Part shown: piece by piece, positions 31,953 through 43,952 of the stretch
Position numbering within the stretch: the first letter of the stretch is position 1
How the letters are laid out: each line of letters starts with the position of its first letter
NCBI GenBank assembly: GCA_033439685.1
Contig: JAUEDM010000006.1
Coordinates: 62,001-126,000, forward strand
Reading direction: 5' to 3'
From: Apodospora peruviana
Taxonomy: Eukaryota > Ascomycota > Sordariomycetes > Sordariales > Lasiosphaeriaceae
Length of the DNA: 64,000 bases
Translations under genes and position numbers: made by a program
The notes under the pieces: generated by a model
Told to the model about the DNA's origin: nothing
What the model saw: the letters and a program-made list of their open reading frames with translations, nothing else
The model's database searches: none

Positions 31953-32938
31953 TCAACTCTTCGGCAAGATCGAGACATTATCCAACAACCACCGCGACGT
32001 CTCCCGATGGCCCTCCTTCATAACACTGAGCGTGACATCCTCCCACTCATCAAGCAACTCCAGTTGCTCCTTACACTTCTGCCTGATCCCGTCCATCGAG
32101 TCAGGCCCCAGGACCACGCGCAACGGCATAGTTCGCCCCTTGGCCAGCCCCTCGCCCTTGATAACGTCGATGATGGCATCCGGAATCTTGGCGATGTCCG
32201 ACGGCGCCATCGCGCTTTTTGGAATCCCTGACGCGGCACCAAACACGCTCCCAAACACAGGTTGATAGTCCTCTATCTTCGGAGGCCCGCCGAAACCGTC
32301 GTTCCTGGGAGTAGCGAGGTCCGAGTCGAACCCCCCCGGCTCGAAGATGATGGACCGTAGTCCGAGCGGGGATATTTCGTGCTGCAATGCTTCGGCGAAC
32401 ACTGTACATACACAAAATCAGTCAAAGACACACCTAGAAATGAGATGGGGGTGGACGGACTGGTCAAAGACGCTTTCGTCAACGAATAATGCGACAAAAA
32501 GGGCATAGCGATCCAGCCCAGTCCCGCACCGATGAAGGCAACAGTCCCCGTTTTGCGGGAGCGCATGTGCGGTAGGACGGCTTGCGCGACTTTTATTGAG
32601 CCAAAGAGGTTGACGTCGAAGATGGTCTTGACGAATTCTTCGGAGCCCTCTTCGAGGCTCGACATGCGCGACATACCCGCGTTGTTGATCAGCACGTCGA
32701 TTCTGCCGTGGATGGCCACGGCCGAGGCGATCACGGATTTGATGTCTTCCAGGGGGGAGACGACGTCTAGGTCTAAGAGATAAATGTTGGGGTTTTCTGA
32801 GGGCAGAGAGGAGAGGCGGGAAGAGATGTTGCGGCCGGTTGCGATTACCAGGTCGCCGCGGGCAGAGATGGTACGCACCAAGGCGAGGCCGGATCCGCCT
32901 GTGCTGCCTGTTACGAGCCAGACTAGTTGTTGGGTCAT
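31953..32938 (-). CDS. Short-chain dehydrogenase/reductase, two exons (308 aa)
   Basis: Exons 32938-32461 and 32401-31953. The Rossmann start is 'WLVTGSTGGSGLALV' (a TGxxxGxG variant). NNAG appears in 'DVLINNAGMSRM', and the active-site Tyr and Lys appear in 'FLSHYSLTKASL' (YxxxK). The splice (donor GTCCGT, acceptor TACAG) yields SLTMFAEALQHE, restoring the helix after the catalytic Lys. The C-terminal part varies, as usual in classical SDRs. The family reduces or oxidises carbonyl/alcohol groups with NAD(P)H; the substrate is unknown. It is divergent from the Pof1-like gene across about 600 bases. Confidence 0.88.
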
Positions 32939-33540
32939 TGTGACTCTGTAAGGATGAGATGTGAATAATGGAAAGTAATTGTGGTTTATTCGGGGAAGGA
33001 GAGCTGGTGGTTATATACTTGTTCGCGACAAACAAACATTTGACTTACACGAGGGGCTCTCGATTTAACCTGCAGCTTGCCCGCTCGGCAGATGTTATTT
33101 CACCCAGCGAGACTCAATACCGGCCAACTCACCTCCTGGCCATTCTTGGGCATCAACGCGACATCTCAATATTGCTCTACCGTGGTAGTTCGCGGTGTGA
33201 CGATGGATGGTTAAGGGGTGTTCGGTGGAGGCGCTAAGTAAGCCCCTTTCCATGTGTTGACAGTCCCCCCTCGGATGGAGTTTGCTTGCTTTCTTGGCGT
33301 GGAAACTCGGACATAAATTTCGGGCCGGAGGTAAAAGGCAGCCTGGAGCCTACGGTAACTTTGTTATCACCATCTCCGGGCAACCTGAGCCGTCGAGGTT
33401 CTCCTCACAAGGCGGGCAGCAGAACCCCGCTCCCCGCACTTGCAGGGTCACAGCTTCCGGGAAGCTCCAACTTCAAGAATAAAGACACAGTCATTACGTA
33501 ATGGCATCACGTTCGACATGTTCAACAACTCCCAAACGCA
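32939..33540. promoter_or_regulatory. Divergent intergenic region between SDR and Pof1-like genes
   Basis: 602 bases upstream of both genes. No recognisable gene inside. Confidence 0.5.
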
Positions 33541-34533
33541 ATGTCCAGCCCCGATCCTCCAACGTCTCCGATGATCGAGAAACCTTTCCTCCAGGCCGCC
33601 GTCGCCTCCCGCCAACAATCGATCGTCGACTTCTTCTCGCGCGCCCTCTCATCGTTCCAGAAATCAGGTTCCCCGTTCCAGGTCGTCTGCACCGCCGTCA
33701 AGCCGTCGCCCAGCCATGACACACTACTACCGGCGCCGATTCCTCCCTCGAGGAGATTGCAGACTCTGATTGTGCTCGACTCGTCCTTCAACCCGCCGAC
33801 GATAGCCCACTTACGAATGGTCACGTCGGCAATCCGCGATCTGACGGCCGCACACACACGTCCTGCAGGCGTACCCCCGTTGCAACAGATCCGGCTGCTA
33901 CTCCTGCTGGCAGTCAATAATGCAGACAAAGCCCCCAAACCCGCGGCGTTCGACCAACGTCTGGGCATGATGTGGGCGTTTGCGAATGACATCCACGAGA
34001 AATTAGCACTAGACGCAGGACATTTGAACATCGACGTCGGCCTGACCACAGAACCATATTTCCATGACAAGAGCCGCGTCATCGACCGGTCGGGCTTTTA
34101 CCACTACAGCTCAGATACAGAAAGGGAATACGACGACCAGGTGGACAACCAGGTGATCCTCGCGGGGTACGACACGCTGGTCCGCATTCTCAATCCTAAA
34201 TACTACGGGGGATTAATGCGAATGGCTCTTAATCCGTTTTTTGAGCGGGCAAAGCTGCGCGTCACTCTGCGGACCGACGACGAATGGGGCGGCAAGGATG
34301 ATCAGTTGGCTTTTGTGAACGACTTGCGCAGCGAGGAGGGACTGGTCAAGATCGGCGGGAGTAAGCAGTGGGCAGACAGGATCGAGATGGTTGAGGGACG
34401 ACAGGACGGCGAGGAGGTTGTCAGCAGCACGTACGCGCGGGAGGCGGCGAAGAATGGTGACTCGGACAAGCTGGGTCGGATGGTCTCCCCAAGAGTGAGG
34501 GAATGGATTGAGGGGCAGAAGCTGTATGTTTAG
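33541..34533 (+). CDS. Nicotinamide-mononucleotide adenylyltransferase-like protein of the Pof1 type (330 aa)
   Basis: Intronless. The nucleotidyltransferase signature 'LDSSFNPPTIAHLRM' corresponds to the eukaryotic NMNAT GxFxPxTxxH motif with the first Gly changed. The C-terminal motif lies in 'VSSTYAREAAKNGD', equivalent to the ISST.R block. A tail 'MVSPRVREWIEGQKLYV' matches the end of fungal Pof1-like proteins. The central region has 'KYYGGLMRMALNPFF'. Family knowledge: NMNATs make NAD from NMN and ATP, while yeast Pof1 is a divergent member whose physiological role is less clear. I infer an adenylyltransferase fold and leave activity open. The region before residue 65 looks disordered. 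Confidence 0.85.
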   Translation: MSSPDPPTSPMIEKPFLQAAVASRQQSIVDFFSRALSSFQKSGSPFQVVCTAVKPSPSHDTLLPAPIPPSRRLQTLIVLDSSFNPPTIAHLRMVTSAIRDLTAAHTRPAGVPPLQQIRLLLLLAVNNADKAPKPAAFDQRLGMMWAFANDIHEKLALDAGHLNIDVGLTTEPYFHDKSRVIDRSGFYHYSSDTEREYDDQVDNQVILAGYDTLVRILNPKYYGGLMRMALNPFFERAKLRVTLRTDDEWGGKDDQLAFVNDLRSEEGLVKIGGSKQWADRIEMVEGRQDGEEVVSSTYAREAAKNGDSDKLGRMVSPRVREWIEGQKLYV

Positions 34534-35130
34534 ACTGATGATAATGAAAGCACGTCCGCTGCTTAGGACGTTCCATGTCAGGTTTTGCGCAAGTAGTATG
34601 AACGAATAGAAGACAGTTAGGCAAAGATCCTGCCGGTGTTCATATCAGCCAGTCAGTGTCTGCTCCATGGCCTTACTTGGAACTCGATACACCTAAAGAA
34701 CCATCAAGCAAGAAGCCCACCAGCCAAATCAACTCCGCACAGGCGCGGTGTGAAGAGGTGGACTGGCTCAAGAGTGTGTCTGTGATGGTGAGAGTTGGTA
34801 CCTAGGCATGTGCGTTCTGGGTGTGTCGAGTTCTAGAGACGACCAAAAGGATTGATCAATCCAAGTAAAAGCGGTCAATTCCATTATTTTCAAGTCCGAT
34901 CACCAGATACCACGACCATTCTCGATTTCTTTTGCTCTGGGGCGTGGGTTGTCAGGGAAGAAAAACCCGCCGACCGCGAGAAATTTTAGCGGTCACGTCC
35001 GGCAGAACGCTTCCAGCACCAAACCCTTCACTTCGACTCCCCAAAATATTCCACACTTCCACCCAAACCCCACCAAATTTTTGCCTGTGGATCCGAAAAT
35101 TCCGGTTTGTGCACGACCCACCTCCCATGG

Positions 35131-35323
35131 GTATATATTGAGCATTTCCCACGCCCGTTTGTTCTCGTTTCCTTTTTCTTTTCTCATGTCGACAATACTT
35201 CAGTAAGCCACCCCCCTACCTTTGGTCACCACACCTTACGACGCACATGATAGATGCTAACCACATTCCCCCTCAAACAGGAGAATCATTTCTATAGTAG
35301 TCGTCCTCTTTTGTGTTCCCTAA
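35131..35323 (+). other. Possible short spliced transcription unit (TATA box, intron, 19-codon ORF)
   Basis: GGTATATATT at 35131 is followed by an ATG at 35187. A well-formed intron lies at 35204-35280 (GTAAGC donor, GCTAAC branch site, CAAACAG acceptor), and a stop is at 35321. Splicing gives a 19-residue peptide with a hydrophobic core. It could be a leader or non-coding RNA, or chance. There is no homology I can name. Confidence 0.25.
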
Positions 35324-36655
35324 AGGAGCCACAGATCCCACCCGGGTTGATGATCAAAAATATCCTCGACACCCTACAGTGAGCGCCTTTTTTAACTTTC
35401 GATCTGTCTGCAAAGATGGCGGTTTCTTTCTGAGAAAACTGTATAGAGAGTGGCGATGATCTGTACCCCGCCGTTGAGGTCTTGCCTTCGTGGCGCTCGG
35501 GCGGGGTGGGTATCGATGGAAGTCTGACCGGCATACCATTTTTTTTTTCGTTGCGATCTTGAGTCGAGAGCTTGGGACGTGAGGAAGAAATCATCACGTA
35601 TCATTTGGGTTGTGGTTTGTGGGCGTTATATTTGGCGGGGTTGGGTTCATTTGGAGGGGTTGAGGTCGGGTTCGGTGCTTCAATTGGGAAGCAAATCTCC
35701 GACGACGCGCCAAAGTTCCCAGTCACGCGTTCCCGAGTCTATCGGATTTCGATACTCTGTCGCACGCGGTCGTGATGGCATTTCGAGCTTCCCTGTTGGG
35801 CCTTTGGGTGGGAAGCTTGGCGTGGAGGGCAGGTTGCATCGATCCCACGCACAATCGCCGACCACACGTCAGTCTGCCTCTGTCACCTGTCATGATGTGT
35901 GACGCTATCTCCTTGCGTCTCTCCTCCACCCGAGCACCTCGATGGTTCCTGTTGAGTCGACGACTTGCGATACAATACTCGCTGTGATTTCTATCTCCCA
36001 AGAAAGTCCAACATATCCAATTACGCTGTTCCTTTATTTCCCGTGTGGTTTCCCGTCACCCTTTCCCCTTTCCCGCCTGCAGCATCTCGTCGTTGACAGC
36101 TCGCATCCCGTGCTTGGCAACCGGGTTCCCGGATCTGATCTCTGTCAGAGTCCCTTGATGCCCATACCACCTTACCAATGCAGAACAAACACACCCAACC
36201 TGCCAGAGACAATATTATTGCTATCGGTATCCCGCATGGCACAGCACCATTTCCCAGGATCTTTCGTTCTGCCCCTCCTCGTGTATGTGGTGAACCAAGA
36301 CAACGTGCGCACCTGCAGTAGTCCCGAATCCCATCCACACACACACGCATCAACATCTGAACCCCCTTTTTCCGGCAGCCAAGCCGTGACACAGTCCACC
36401 ATCATGAACAGTTGGCGCGCCCGTCCCCCGCAATGGCAGAGTCGTATCCTGTCAGAGGGACTAGCGTTTATATATTCACCGAGCTCTACCCTGTCGCTCA
36501 GTACGGCAGGTGGGATTTTTACAGGCACAGTGAACACGAAGATGAGGAGGTTCGTTCGCGTCTAATTTAACTTTCACAGACCGACAGACAGACAGACTGC
36601 TTTCTCAGGAGGACTGATAGATAGACAGGTAGGTACTGAATGTAACATCAACCTT

Positions 36656-36664
36656 GATATAAAG
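36656..36664 (+). promoter_or_regulatory. TATA-like box of the subtilase gene
   Basis: GATATAAAG about 80 bases upstream of the start codon at 36744. Confidence 0.45.
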
Positions 36665-36743
36665 ACAATGATGTCCTCACAATATGGATACCATCTCAGT
36701 CCATCACTGTCCGGCACCAAGAAAGGGCCACGGATGATAAAAG

Positions 36744-39722
36744 ATGCGTTTCTTAACCCTCCTCATCGCCGGCGTCCTGCCGTTGCTGGTAGCAGGCGAT
36801 ATATCAGCAGGCCGCGCCTCACGCCGTGATCTCCGGCACAAGAAGAACGACACTTCTACTGACGTTGCACCAAAGAAGTTCATCGTTGAAGCTGACCAGG
36901 TAAGTAAAACCCCCATATCACCAACCCATCCATCCCACCCTTTGCCTTACTGACATCTGTGAAAGGGAGCAAATCTCGACGCTCTTTCACAAAAGTTCAA
37001 AGCAGCAGGCGCCAAGGTCGTCCGCACCTTCAAGACGGATGTCTTCTCCGGTCTAAGCATCGAGTCGGACGACGTAAACGTCGATTCTCTCACGGAACTG
37101 TCGGGCATCGCCCAGGCGTGGTCGGTCGGCAAGATCCATCTCGGTCCTGTTGTTCCCACTGAGTCGTTCGGTGACGACGCCGCGGCGGGTAACTATTCTG
37201 TTCATGCGTACACTGGTGTCGATAAGCTGCACAAGGCCGGTATCTTTGGGAAAGGGGCCACCGTGGCGATTGTTGATACCGGTACTTATTACAAGCATCC
37301 CGCTTTTGGGGGTGGGTTCGGGCCGGGGTTTAAAGTCGCTGGCGGGTATGATCTTGTTGGGGATGAGTGTAAGCCAACTGCCAAGGTATTTGGAGGGGGG
37401 TGTATTATGGTGGACTAATAGAAGAAAATAGCATGGCCTGTTGGGCCCAAGAGCCCAGATGAGGATCCATTGGACGTCCTTGGGCATGGGACTCATGTTG
37501 CTGGTATCATTGCTGGCAAGACGGACTGGTATGTCTCCCATATTGAATGAAATTGGAAGTAAAGGGTTACTGACTATGGGTATAGGTTTGTTGGAGTTGC
37601 TCCCGAGGCGACCCTGTTGTCGTACAAAGTGTTCAGCGATGTAAGTGTTACACCGGAGAGTCCCAAGTCCTCCCCTGCTGACACCGTTGGCCAGATCGAT
37701 AGCACCGATGAAGACACCTTGATCGACGCCTTTCTCATGGCCTACACGGCAGGCGCAGACATCATTACCTCCAGCATCGGCGGCACAAGCGGGTGGTCGG
37801 ACGGTGCCTGGGCAACAGTTGCCTCGCGTCTGGTCGACCAAGGAGTCGTGGTGACCATCTCGGCAGGCAACTCTGGCGACGACGGCCCCTTCTACGCCAG
37901 CTCGGGGTCGTCCGGAAAGAATGTCATCGCCGTGGCATCAACCGACGCAAGCGTGATTGCCGCACCGCCGTTCAAAGCCACCTTCATCCTGGACGGCACC
38001 TCCAACGAGACCTTCCTCGGATACGAGCCCGACGTCAACTCTGGTGTGTGGGATATCCCGAAAGACCTCCCAATTATCCCCGTATCGCTGGACCCGACCA
38101 ACCCGGCAGATGCTTGTGATCCGCTGCCCGCCGACACACCCGACCTCTCGGGAGGCATCGCGCTCATCCGCCGCGGAACTTGCAACTTCTCAGTCAAGCA
38201 GGCCAACGCGGCCAAGTTCGGCGCCAAGCACATCCTCTTCTACAACACGGGGAATCCCATCATCAACCCAGGTGCCGTCGACCCTGCCATCCCGGTGGCC
38301 ATGATCGAGGCAAAGGCAGGCGAAGCCATCATCGCGACCATCAAAGCCGGAGGTAACGTGACAGCCAACTTTGCCATCCCGGAAGACTCCAGCTGGGCGG
38401 TAGGCGTCTTCAACTCGGCCGGCGGGATTCCGTCCGAGTACACCAGCTGGGGCGGCACCTTCGAGATGGAAATCAAGCCCGACGTCGCCGCGCCAGGCCG
38501 CAACATCTACGCGCCCTATCTCGACGGCTGGGCGGTTTTGTCAGGAACATCCATGGCCTGCCCGTACGTGGCAGGCGTAGCAGCGCTCTACATAGGCAAG
38601 CACGGCGGCCGTTCGGTCCACGGCAACGGCTTCGCCAAACTGCTTGTGGATCGAATCATATCGAGCGGCGCCGCCGTGCCGTGGCAAGTCCAGCAGCCGA
38701 CCGGTCTGCCCATCGACTACGGCTTCTGGGCACCCGTGCCCCAAGTCGGCACGGGACTCATCAACGCGACCAAAGTGCTCGAGTACACTACCGCGCTATC
38801 ATTCAGCAAGTTCGAGCTCAACGACACGTCCCATTTCAACAGGTACCACGAGGTGGCCATCACCAACAACGCCGCCAAGCCGGTGACATATAAGTTCTCC
38901 CTCCAACCGGCCGGCGCATTCAACGCCCAATCGCCAAACTACCAAACTTTTCTCGCGGCCTTCTACGAGCTGGAGCCCTTCAGCCTCGCTCCGAAAGTCA
39001 GTTTCCCTTTGGGTGTGTTCACCGTGGCACCAGGGCAGACCAAAACGGCAAAAATCAGCTTCGACCAACCGCCACTCCCAAACCCTTCCTCCCTCCCAAT
39101 CTACAGCGGCAAGATCCTCATCTCATCCTCCGCCTCAGAAGAGCTGTCCATTCCATACATGGGCGCAGCCTTCGACCTGAAATCTTCTCTCAGACGCCAA
39201 ATGTTCACAGACGCAACGCCATACCAAGTCTCCGGCCCCAACCGCGACGACATTTCTCTGTATCACACCTACAGTTTCAACCTGTCCTGGTACGAACAAT
39301 CCTTCCCCAAGGTCTATGCAGCATTCAAATGGGGCCCTAAGACACTGAGATGGGACATTTTCGACTCCGACTGGAAGGAATCACAGTGGAACAGTTACCC
39401 CCCCATCCCGGGAAAAAACGGTTACGTTGGGAGTGCGACGTATTGGTTAGAGTCAGATTACTACTGGGCGTTTGATCCAGAGAGTATGGACAAGGAAAAC
39501 ACGGTGCCGTTTCCGTTGACGGATCTGACAAGAACGAGCACGTGGAATTGGTTCGACCAGGGCTTTTGGTGGTTTGGCAAGTTGGCTAATGGCAGTTACA
39601 TCGCGCCGGGGAATTATTCCATGAGGTTTGCTGCGCAGGTTCCATTCAGTGATCCCTCTCATTCGGATAATTGGCATGTTTGGAAGACGCCTGTTATTAC
39701 TATCTTGCCTTATGAGCCGTAG
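36744..39722 (+). CDS. Secreted subtilisin-like serine protease with PA and Fn3-like domains, five exons (912 aa)
   Basis: Exons 36744-36899, 36966-37368, 37432-37528, 37586-37640 and 37695-39722. Signal peptide MRFLTLLIAGVLPLLVAG; a propeptide of I9 type follows ('KKFIVEADQ'). The S8 triad is complete: Asp in VAIVDTGTYY, His in 'LGHGTHVAGIIAG', Ser in 'LSGTSMACPYVAGVAA', with the oxyanion Asn in TISAGNSGDDG. A PA domain is inserted between His and Ser ('LIRRGTCNFSVKQANAAKFG'). The C-terminal 300 residues start with an Fn3-like domain (YHEVAITNNAAKPVTYKF), as in fungal Vpr/C5a-peptidase-like subtilases. The fourth intron (37641-37694) is 54 bases and open in frame; removing it joins KVFSD to IDSTDEDTLIDAF, the expected family sequence. 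Role: extracellular proteolysis. Confidence 0.92.
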
Positions 39723-42365
39723 TAGACTAAGCTGGAGGTAATGGGAGGGGGTGGTGGTTGGATATTAGGGGGGAGGGGTTGGAAGGCCCGAAGGACTGTG
39801 TAATTTGGTTATGTTAGGGATTCTCTTCATGAGTAATGTTGGATAGGTACATAGTGGAGGAGGACTGGCAGTCGTGTTATACGCACATAACATAATATAT
39901 TTTATTTTCTTTGTTAACCCGACACAGCAACGTAAGTCGCGGTTGTGGAAATCTATCTTGCAAGTCGTCTTTGATGTAATAAGCTCAAAGTCATTACAAT
40001 AATTAGCGACAACTTTAACACCCCAAACGCCAGCAGAGCAGAGCAGAGCAGAACTTGGGAAAGTTACGCAGTGTTGTTTGTCCAACAACTGAACGAGGTG
40101 TGTCTCGTCTGAAGCGGTAAGGTCAGCGAAGCTGAACGGGTGCCTGGCATGCACACAAAGACTTGAAACCAGGCCGCTCTCAACCAACCAGGCATCGCTC
40201 TCGTCAAGTCGGTTACCTACCTAAGTTCATGTCTTTGGGGGAGGGGGGAGGGGGTTATGGCTGAATCGCACGGGCACCGAGGGCTTCATCATCCTGCCTT
40301 ACTCTATTCCCCCCTAGCTCAAGGAAGGAGGAGGACAACAATAACTTGCTGAGATGTGGCCAGCAACCACGGAAAGACCCTGACCGTACCCCGAAATGTC
40401 GGTTGCTGCCAACAACACCAACCTGGCAAAGATGGCCAAGTCGGCGTGTTAATTATTACGAAGCATGACGCCGACCCAGTCAGGGTATATCTTCGTTACT
40501 GGGAGTTCTTCAGACTGGCTGCATAATGTCCAAGGTGAAATGATGGCAGCCACCTATCCCGAGATGTTCACGGCCCGGGCCACCATGCCCACCACCACCA
40601 CCCCCACCACCACCACTACCATCTATGTAGGAAGTTATCGCGGCACAGTCTAGGCTAGCTCTTGTCATGCAATTCTTGGTTTGCTAGAAGTCGTCTGCCT
40701 GCCCCCAGTCACTGAGCATCAAACCACAGAACTAGAATCGATTCTTTCCATCGGTGGGGCGTGCATTCTCGCGCTCCTTCTGATAAAGTCGCTTCGTCAG
40801 AAGATGGCTTCTATGAAGCTGTTGGAAATGAAGTGCCGCTTCTTGCCGAAATAACAGATTTTAGTAGCACGGCGACGTCGATTTTCTTTGTTCATTATGC
40901 CGATTATTCTGCATGAGGAGCCGTCTGCAAATCCTGGTAGTTATTTTGTAAGGTGATAAATAACGATAACTAATATCCCAGTCCTCAGTTAGATGGTGTA
41001 TGGCAACGGGATCAAAGCTGGTTGGATGAAGTATTCGACGAAGAAAGTTGGCCACACTGTCACTGTCCCGGTGCTCGAGGGACGGACGTAAGTCTGAAGT
41101 GATCTGGTCTGGTCTCAAGCTTTGAAAGAATACCCGGGAAGAAACTGACTGGGCAAACATCCTCCGCAAACCTGAGTTGTCGACTCCAACAATGTCAGCC
41201 CTATTATCGGAAAGTATGGCCAATCAACCCAACTTATCCAACCGACGTAGGCGCGTTCGGGCTGCTTATTTCAGCTATCAATCAGCCTATCACAACCGCG
41301 TTACTGATGGAGTTTTCGAATAAAGAAGCATCACTTATTATTCCGCCCTTGCTCCCGTGTCTTTCTTGACAGTTGATACGGGTAATGTAGCTGCTTCTTA
41401 CGAGAGATGGCAAGGAAAATATCTCATTCTATCTAATAAAAATATCGTTTTTTCCACTTAGCTACCTACCTAGGTTTCGGCGAGTTTGCGGTTGGCTCAG
41501 CTAGATTACTAGGTAGTCGGCAGATAATGCAAGGCAAGTTACTAATAGACACAAGCGCAGTGCAGGACTGATAGGTGTGAAAGCGGCGAGGCTGTTCAAT
41601 CATACAGAGATCCCAACACAATAATAGAAATGCACAATCAGCTGCCGTGAAACATCGAAACATCCTGTCAACAAGCCAATATAGGTAGCCACAGTTCGGG
41701 ATCTGGTGTTCTGGCCGCACTTCACTTCATCCATGTGGCCGCACTCTCTTCATCACCCGTTCAATATATTGGCTTGTCCCACCACCCCAATTGCTCCTTG
41801 GAAAACAATGCGAAACCACCAGCTTCAGAAGCAAGGCCAAGTGTCAAAAGGACACATGTCTGTTCGTTTCACAGTAGCGAGATGGAGTTTGGTTGCGTGT
41901 TCAAGCCGGATCTACATTACATGCGGCTTCTGCATCATCGTCGTTGGCTTCCATGGTAAGTAAGAAAGGTACCTAAGTGGTAGGACGGCGTAGTATTCCA
42001 TTCCCTTCAAGTTGACCTCAGATGTTGCGAGTATAAGAACAGGTCTTCAACCCAGCACCTTTGAACTAGGTAATCAACTCGACAACAAACTCTTCTTACT
42101 CATCGAACTCTCAAGTCATACCCAACCACATCAAGTCAGTCAAACAACACCCACATAATACATACCCTTAGGTATGGAGGTGGGAATAAAGTGAATTTGA
42201 TGGTGTTAGCAGCAGCAGTACATGTGATGGTCATCTGTACCGAAAGAAGCTCGAGGCGTATTATTGAGTTTCAAGTCTGTGGCTCTGCCAGTCAATACCA
42301 AAAATACCACCACCACTGAACCAACCAGCTGTGCCAATCAATGGCAGTACTACATCCGAGATACC
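39723..42365. other. Long gene-poor stretch
   Basis: About 2.6 kb without a supported gene. ORFs up to 140 codons (39765-40187 minus, 40861-41223 minus) show no motifs, and the second lacks an ATG at its full length. Confidence 0.55.
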
Positions 42366-42390
42366 GGGGGGGGGGGGGGGGGGGGGGGGG
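42366..42390. repeat. Poly(G) tract, 25 bases
   Basis: The longest homopolymer in the window, about 240 bases upstream of the P450 pseudogene. Confidence 0.95.
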
Positions 42391-42602
42391 TTGACATTGA
42401 AATCCGTCGACTCGCTCCTCTGACCAATGTCACGCCGTGTTGGTGCAACCATCCGAACCAATAATAACATAAAGGCATAAAAGTTTTAATAATCACATCT
42501 TTCGTCCATACAGTTAGTTAGGTAGCTGGTTTCCCAATTCCCACCCATCTCTCTATCATGTACCATCTCTAATTTCCTCAGTTCGGGCCAACGCCCATCT
42601 CC

Positions 42603-43952
42603 ATGACTCCTCCAAAGGACCAGAACCCCACTGGGTTGGGATGGAGAAACATCACCATCTCCGTGCTTATTCTACTCATACTTACCCTCTCATCCGAGCC
42701 ATCTACAACATCTACTTCCACCCTCTTTCCAAGATCCAAGGACCCCGTCTGGTGGGCGAAACTGCCCGGCCAGCCACTCTCTCTAATCAACGCCATCGAC
42801 CCCTCGGACCACGCGCAGATCCAGGAAAGCCGTCGCGCCGGGCTTCACGTCAGGCGCCTTGCGAGAACAACAAGAACCCTTTCTCCACCTTAACGTGGGT
42901 CTTCTCGTCGACCGACTCCGAGAGACCATCTCAGTCGGTGAAGAAATCGACATCGGACAATGGCTCAATTTCTGTACCTTCGACATCTTCGGCGACCTCG
43001 GGTTCGGCGAATCCTTCGACTGCCTGCGTGACGCGCGCTTCCATCCCTGGATCACCTTCCTCTTTTCCGGTATCAAGGCAGCCGGGTATGTTGCCTCTGT
43101 TCGCTTTTACCCACCTCTCTGGTTCCTTCTAACGAAAATCATCATCCCCTTGTTATCGCTATTATTCTTGTTCAAGAAGACGCCGCAGCGGGACGAACAG
43201 AATTTCCCAGCAGATCATCGCCGACAAAGTCTCCCAACGACTAAACTACGAAGTCGAACATCATGTCCCCCGTCATATCCTCAAACAGTCAACTCACTTA
43301 TAGAAGAAATCAACATCGCCTTTACGGTCCTGGTGGCAGCCGGGTCTGAGACCACCGCTACAGTTTTAGGAGGGACAGTGAACTACCTCGCCGCAAACCC
43401 AAAAAAGCTATCTCTCCTAACTCAAGAAATCCGATCACACTTCCAAACCTCAAACGAGATAACCCTCGACACACTGAAAAATCTCGTCTAGTTGAATGCG
43501 GTGCTTAACGAAGGGCTGAGGTTATGTACCCCCGTGCCAATGGATGTTGCCGCGCGTGATCCCCGCGGGCAGAAGTGCCGTCGCAGGAGTCTGGCTGTCG
43601 GGTGGGACAGCCGTTTCGATCCAAGCTTATGCCATGAATCGTGACCCTCGGTACTGGTATCGGGCTGACGAGTTTCTGCCTGAGCGCTGGTTACCCACTG
43701 AAAGCGAGGACTGGCCTTTCCGTAACGATAGCCACTCCGGATTTCAGCCGTTTAGTCTCGGTCCGCGGGCTTGTATTGGTAGACATCTGGCCTGGGCTGA
43801 GCTGCGGTTGAATTTTGAGTAAATTGGTTTAGAATTTTGATTTTGAAGCAACAAAAGATTCGGCTAGGAGGTTGGACTGGACGGATCTTAGGACTTTTCA
43901 ACTGGTTGAGAAGAGGGCTATTTTTGTTCGAACCAGGGAAAGGGCAGACTAG
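42603..43952 (+). pseudogene. Cytochrome P450 pseudogene with frameshifts, a nonsense codon and an internal deletion
   Basis: P450 blocks appear in order but in changing frames. 'YNIYFHPLSKIQGPRL' is at about 42700. DHAQIQES follows only about 20 codons later, where about 90 are expected, so the B-region is deleted. 'REQQEPFLHL' to 'WLNFCTFDIFGDLGFGESF' is in a third frame from 42859. A segment QIIADKVSQRL near 43207 is in another frame. The I-helix AGSETTATV returns to the 42859 frame. TAG at 43489-43491 replaces a codon before LNAVLNEGLRL. Another shift precedes LPRVIPAG, and the heme motif 'FSLGPRACIGRHLAWAE' is intact near 43750. A stop at 43820 and a final shift lead to the C-terminal end at 43952. 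The ancestor resembled the large fungal CYP65-like group; it cannot encode a working enzyme as it stands. Confidence 0.88.

Larger units (their letters stand above)
34534..36743. other. Long gene-poor stretch with one possible short spliced transcript
   Basis: 2.2 kb with no recognised protein gene. A 207-codon ORF at 35942 has the composition of a chance ORF. A candidate TATA box and an intron-like segment near 35.13-35.28 kb are listed separately. Confidence 0.5.

Noticed and set aside
35942..36565. 207-codon plus-strand ORF
   Set aside because: Starts with an ATG but shows no domain, signal peptide or repeat structure, and minus-strand ORFs overlap it. Kept as intergenic.
36744..39722. 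Reading the subtilase from the long 37617-39722 frame alone
   Set aside because: That frame lacks the Asp and His of the triad and the signal peptide, which are found in upstream exons that splice in frame.
40861..41223. 120-codon minus-strand ORF
   Set aside because: Its full length depends on a TTG start; the first ATG shortens it, and no family features were seen.
42603..43952. A functional multi-exon P450
   Set aside because: The frame changes lack plausible GT-AG borders at the right places, a TAG sits before the K-helix, and the B-region is deleted.
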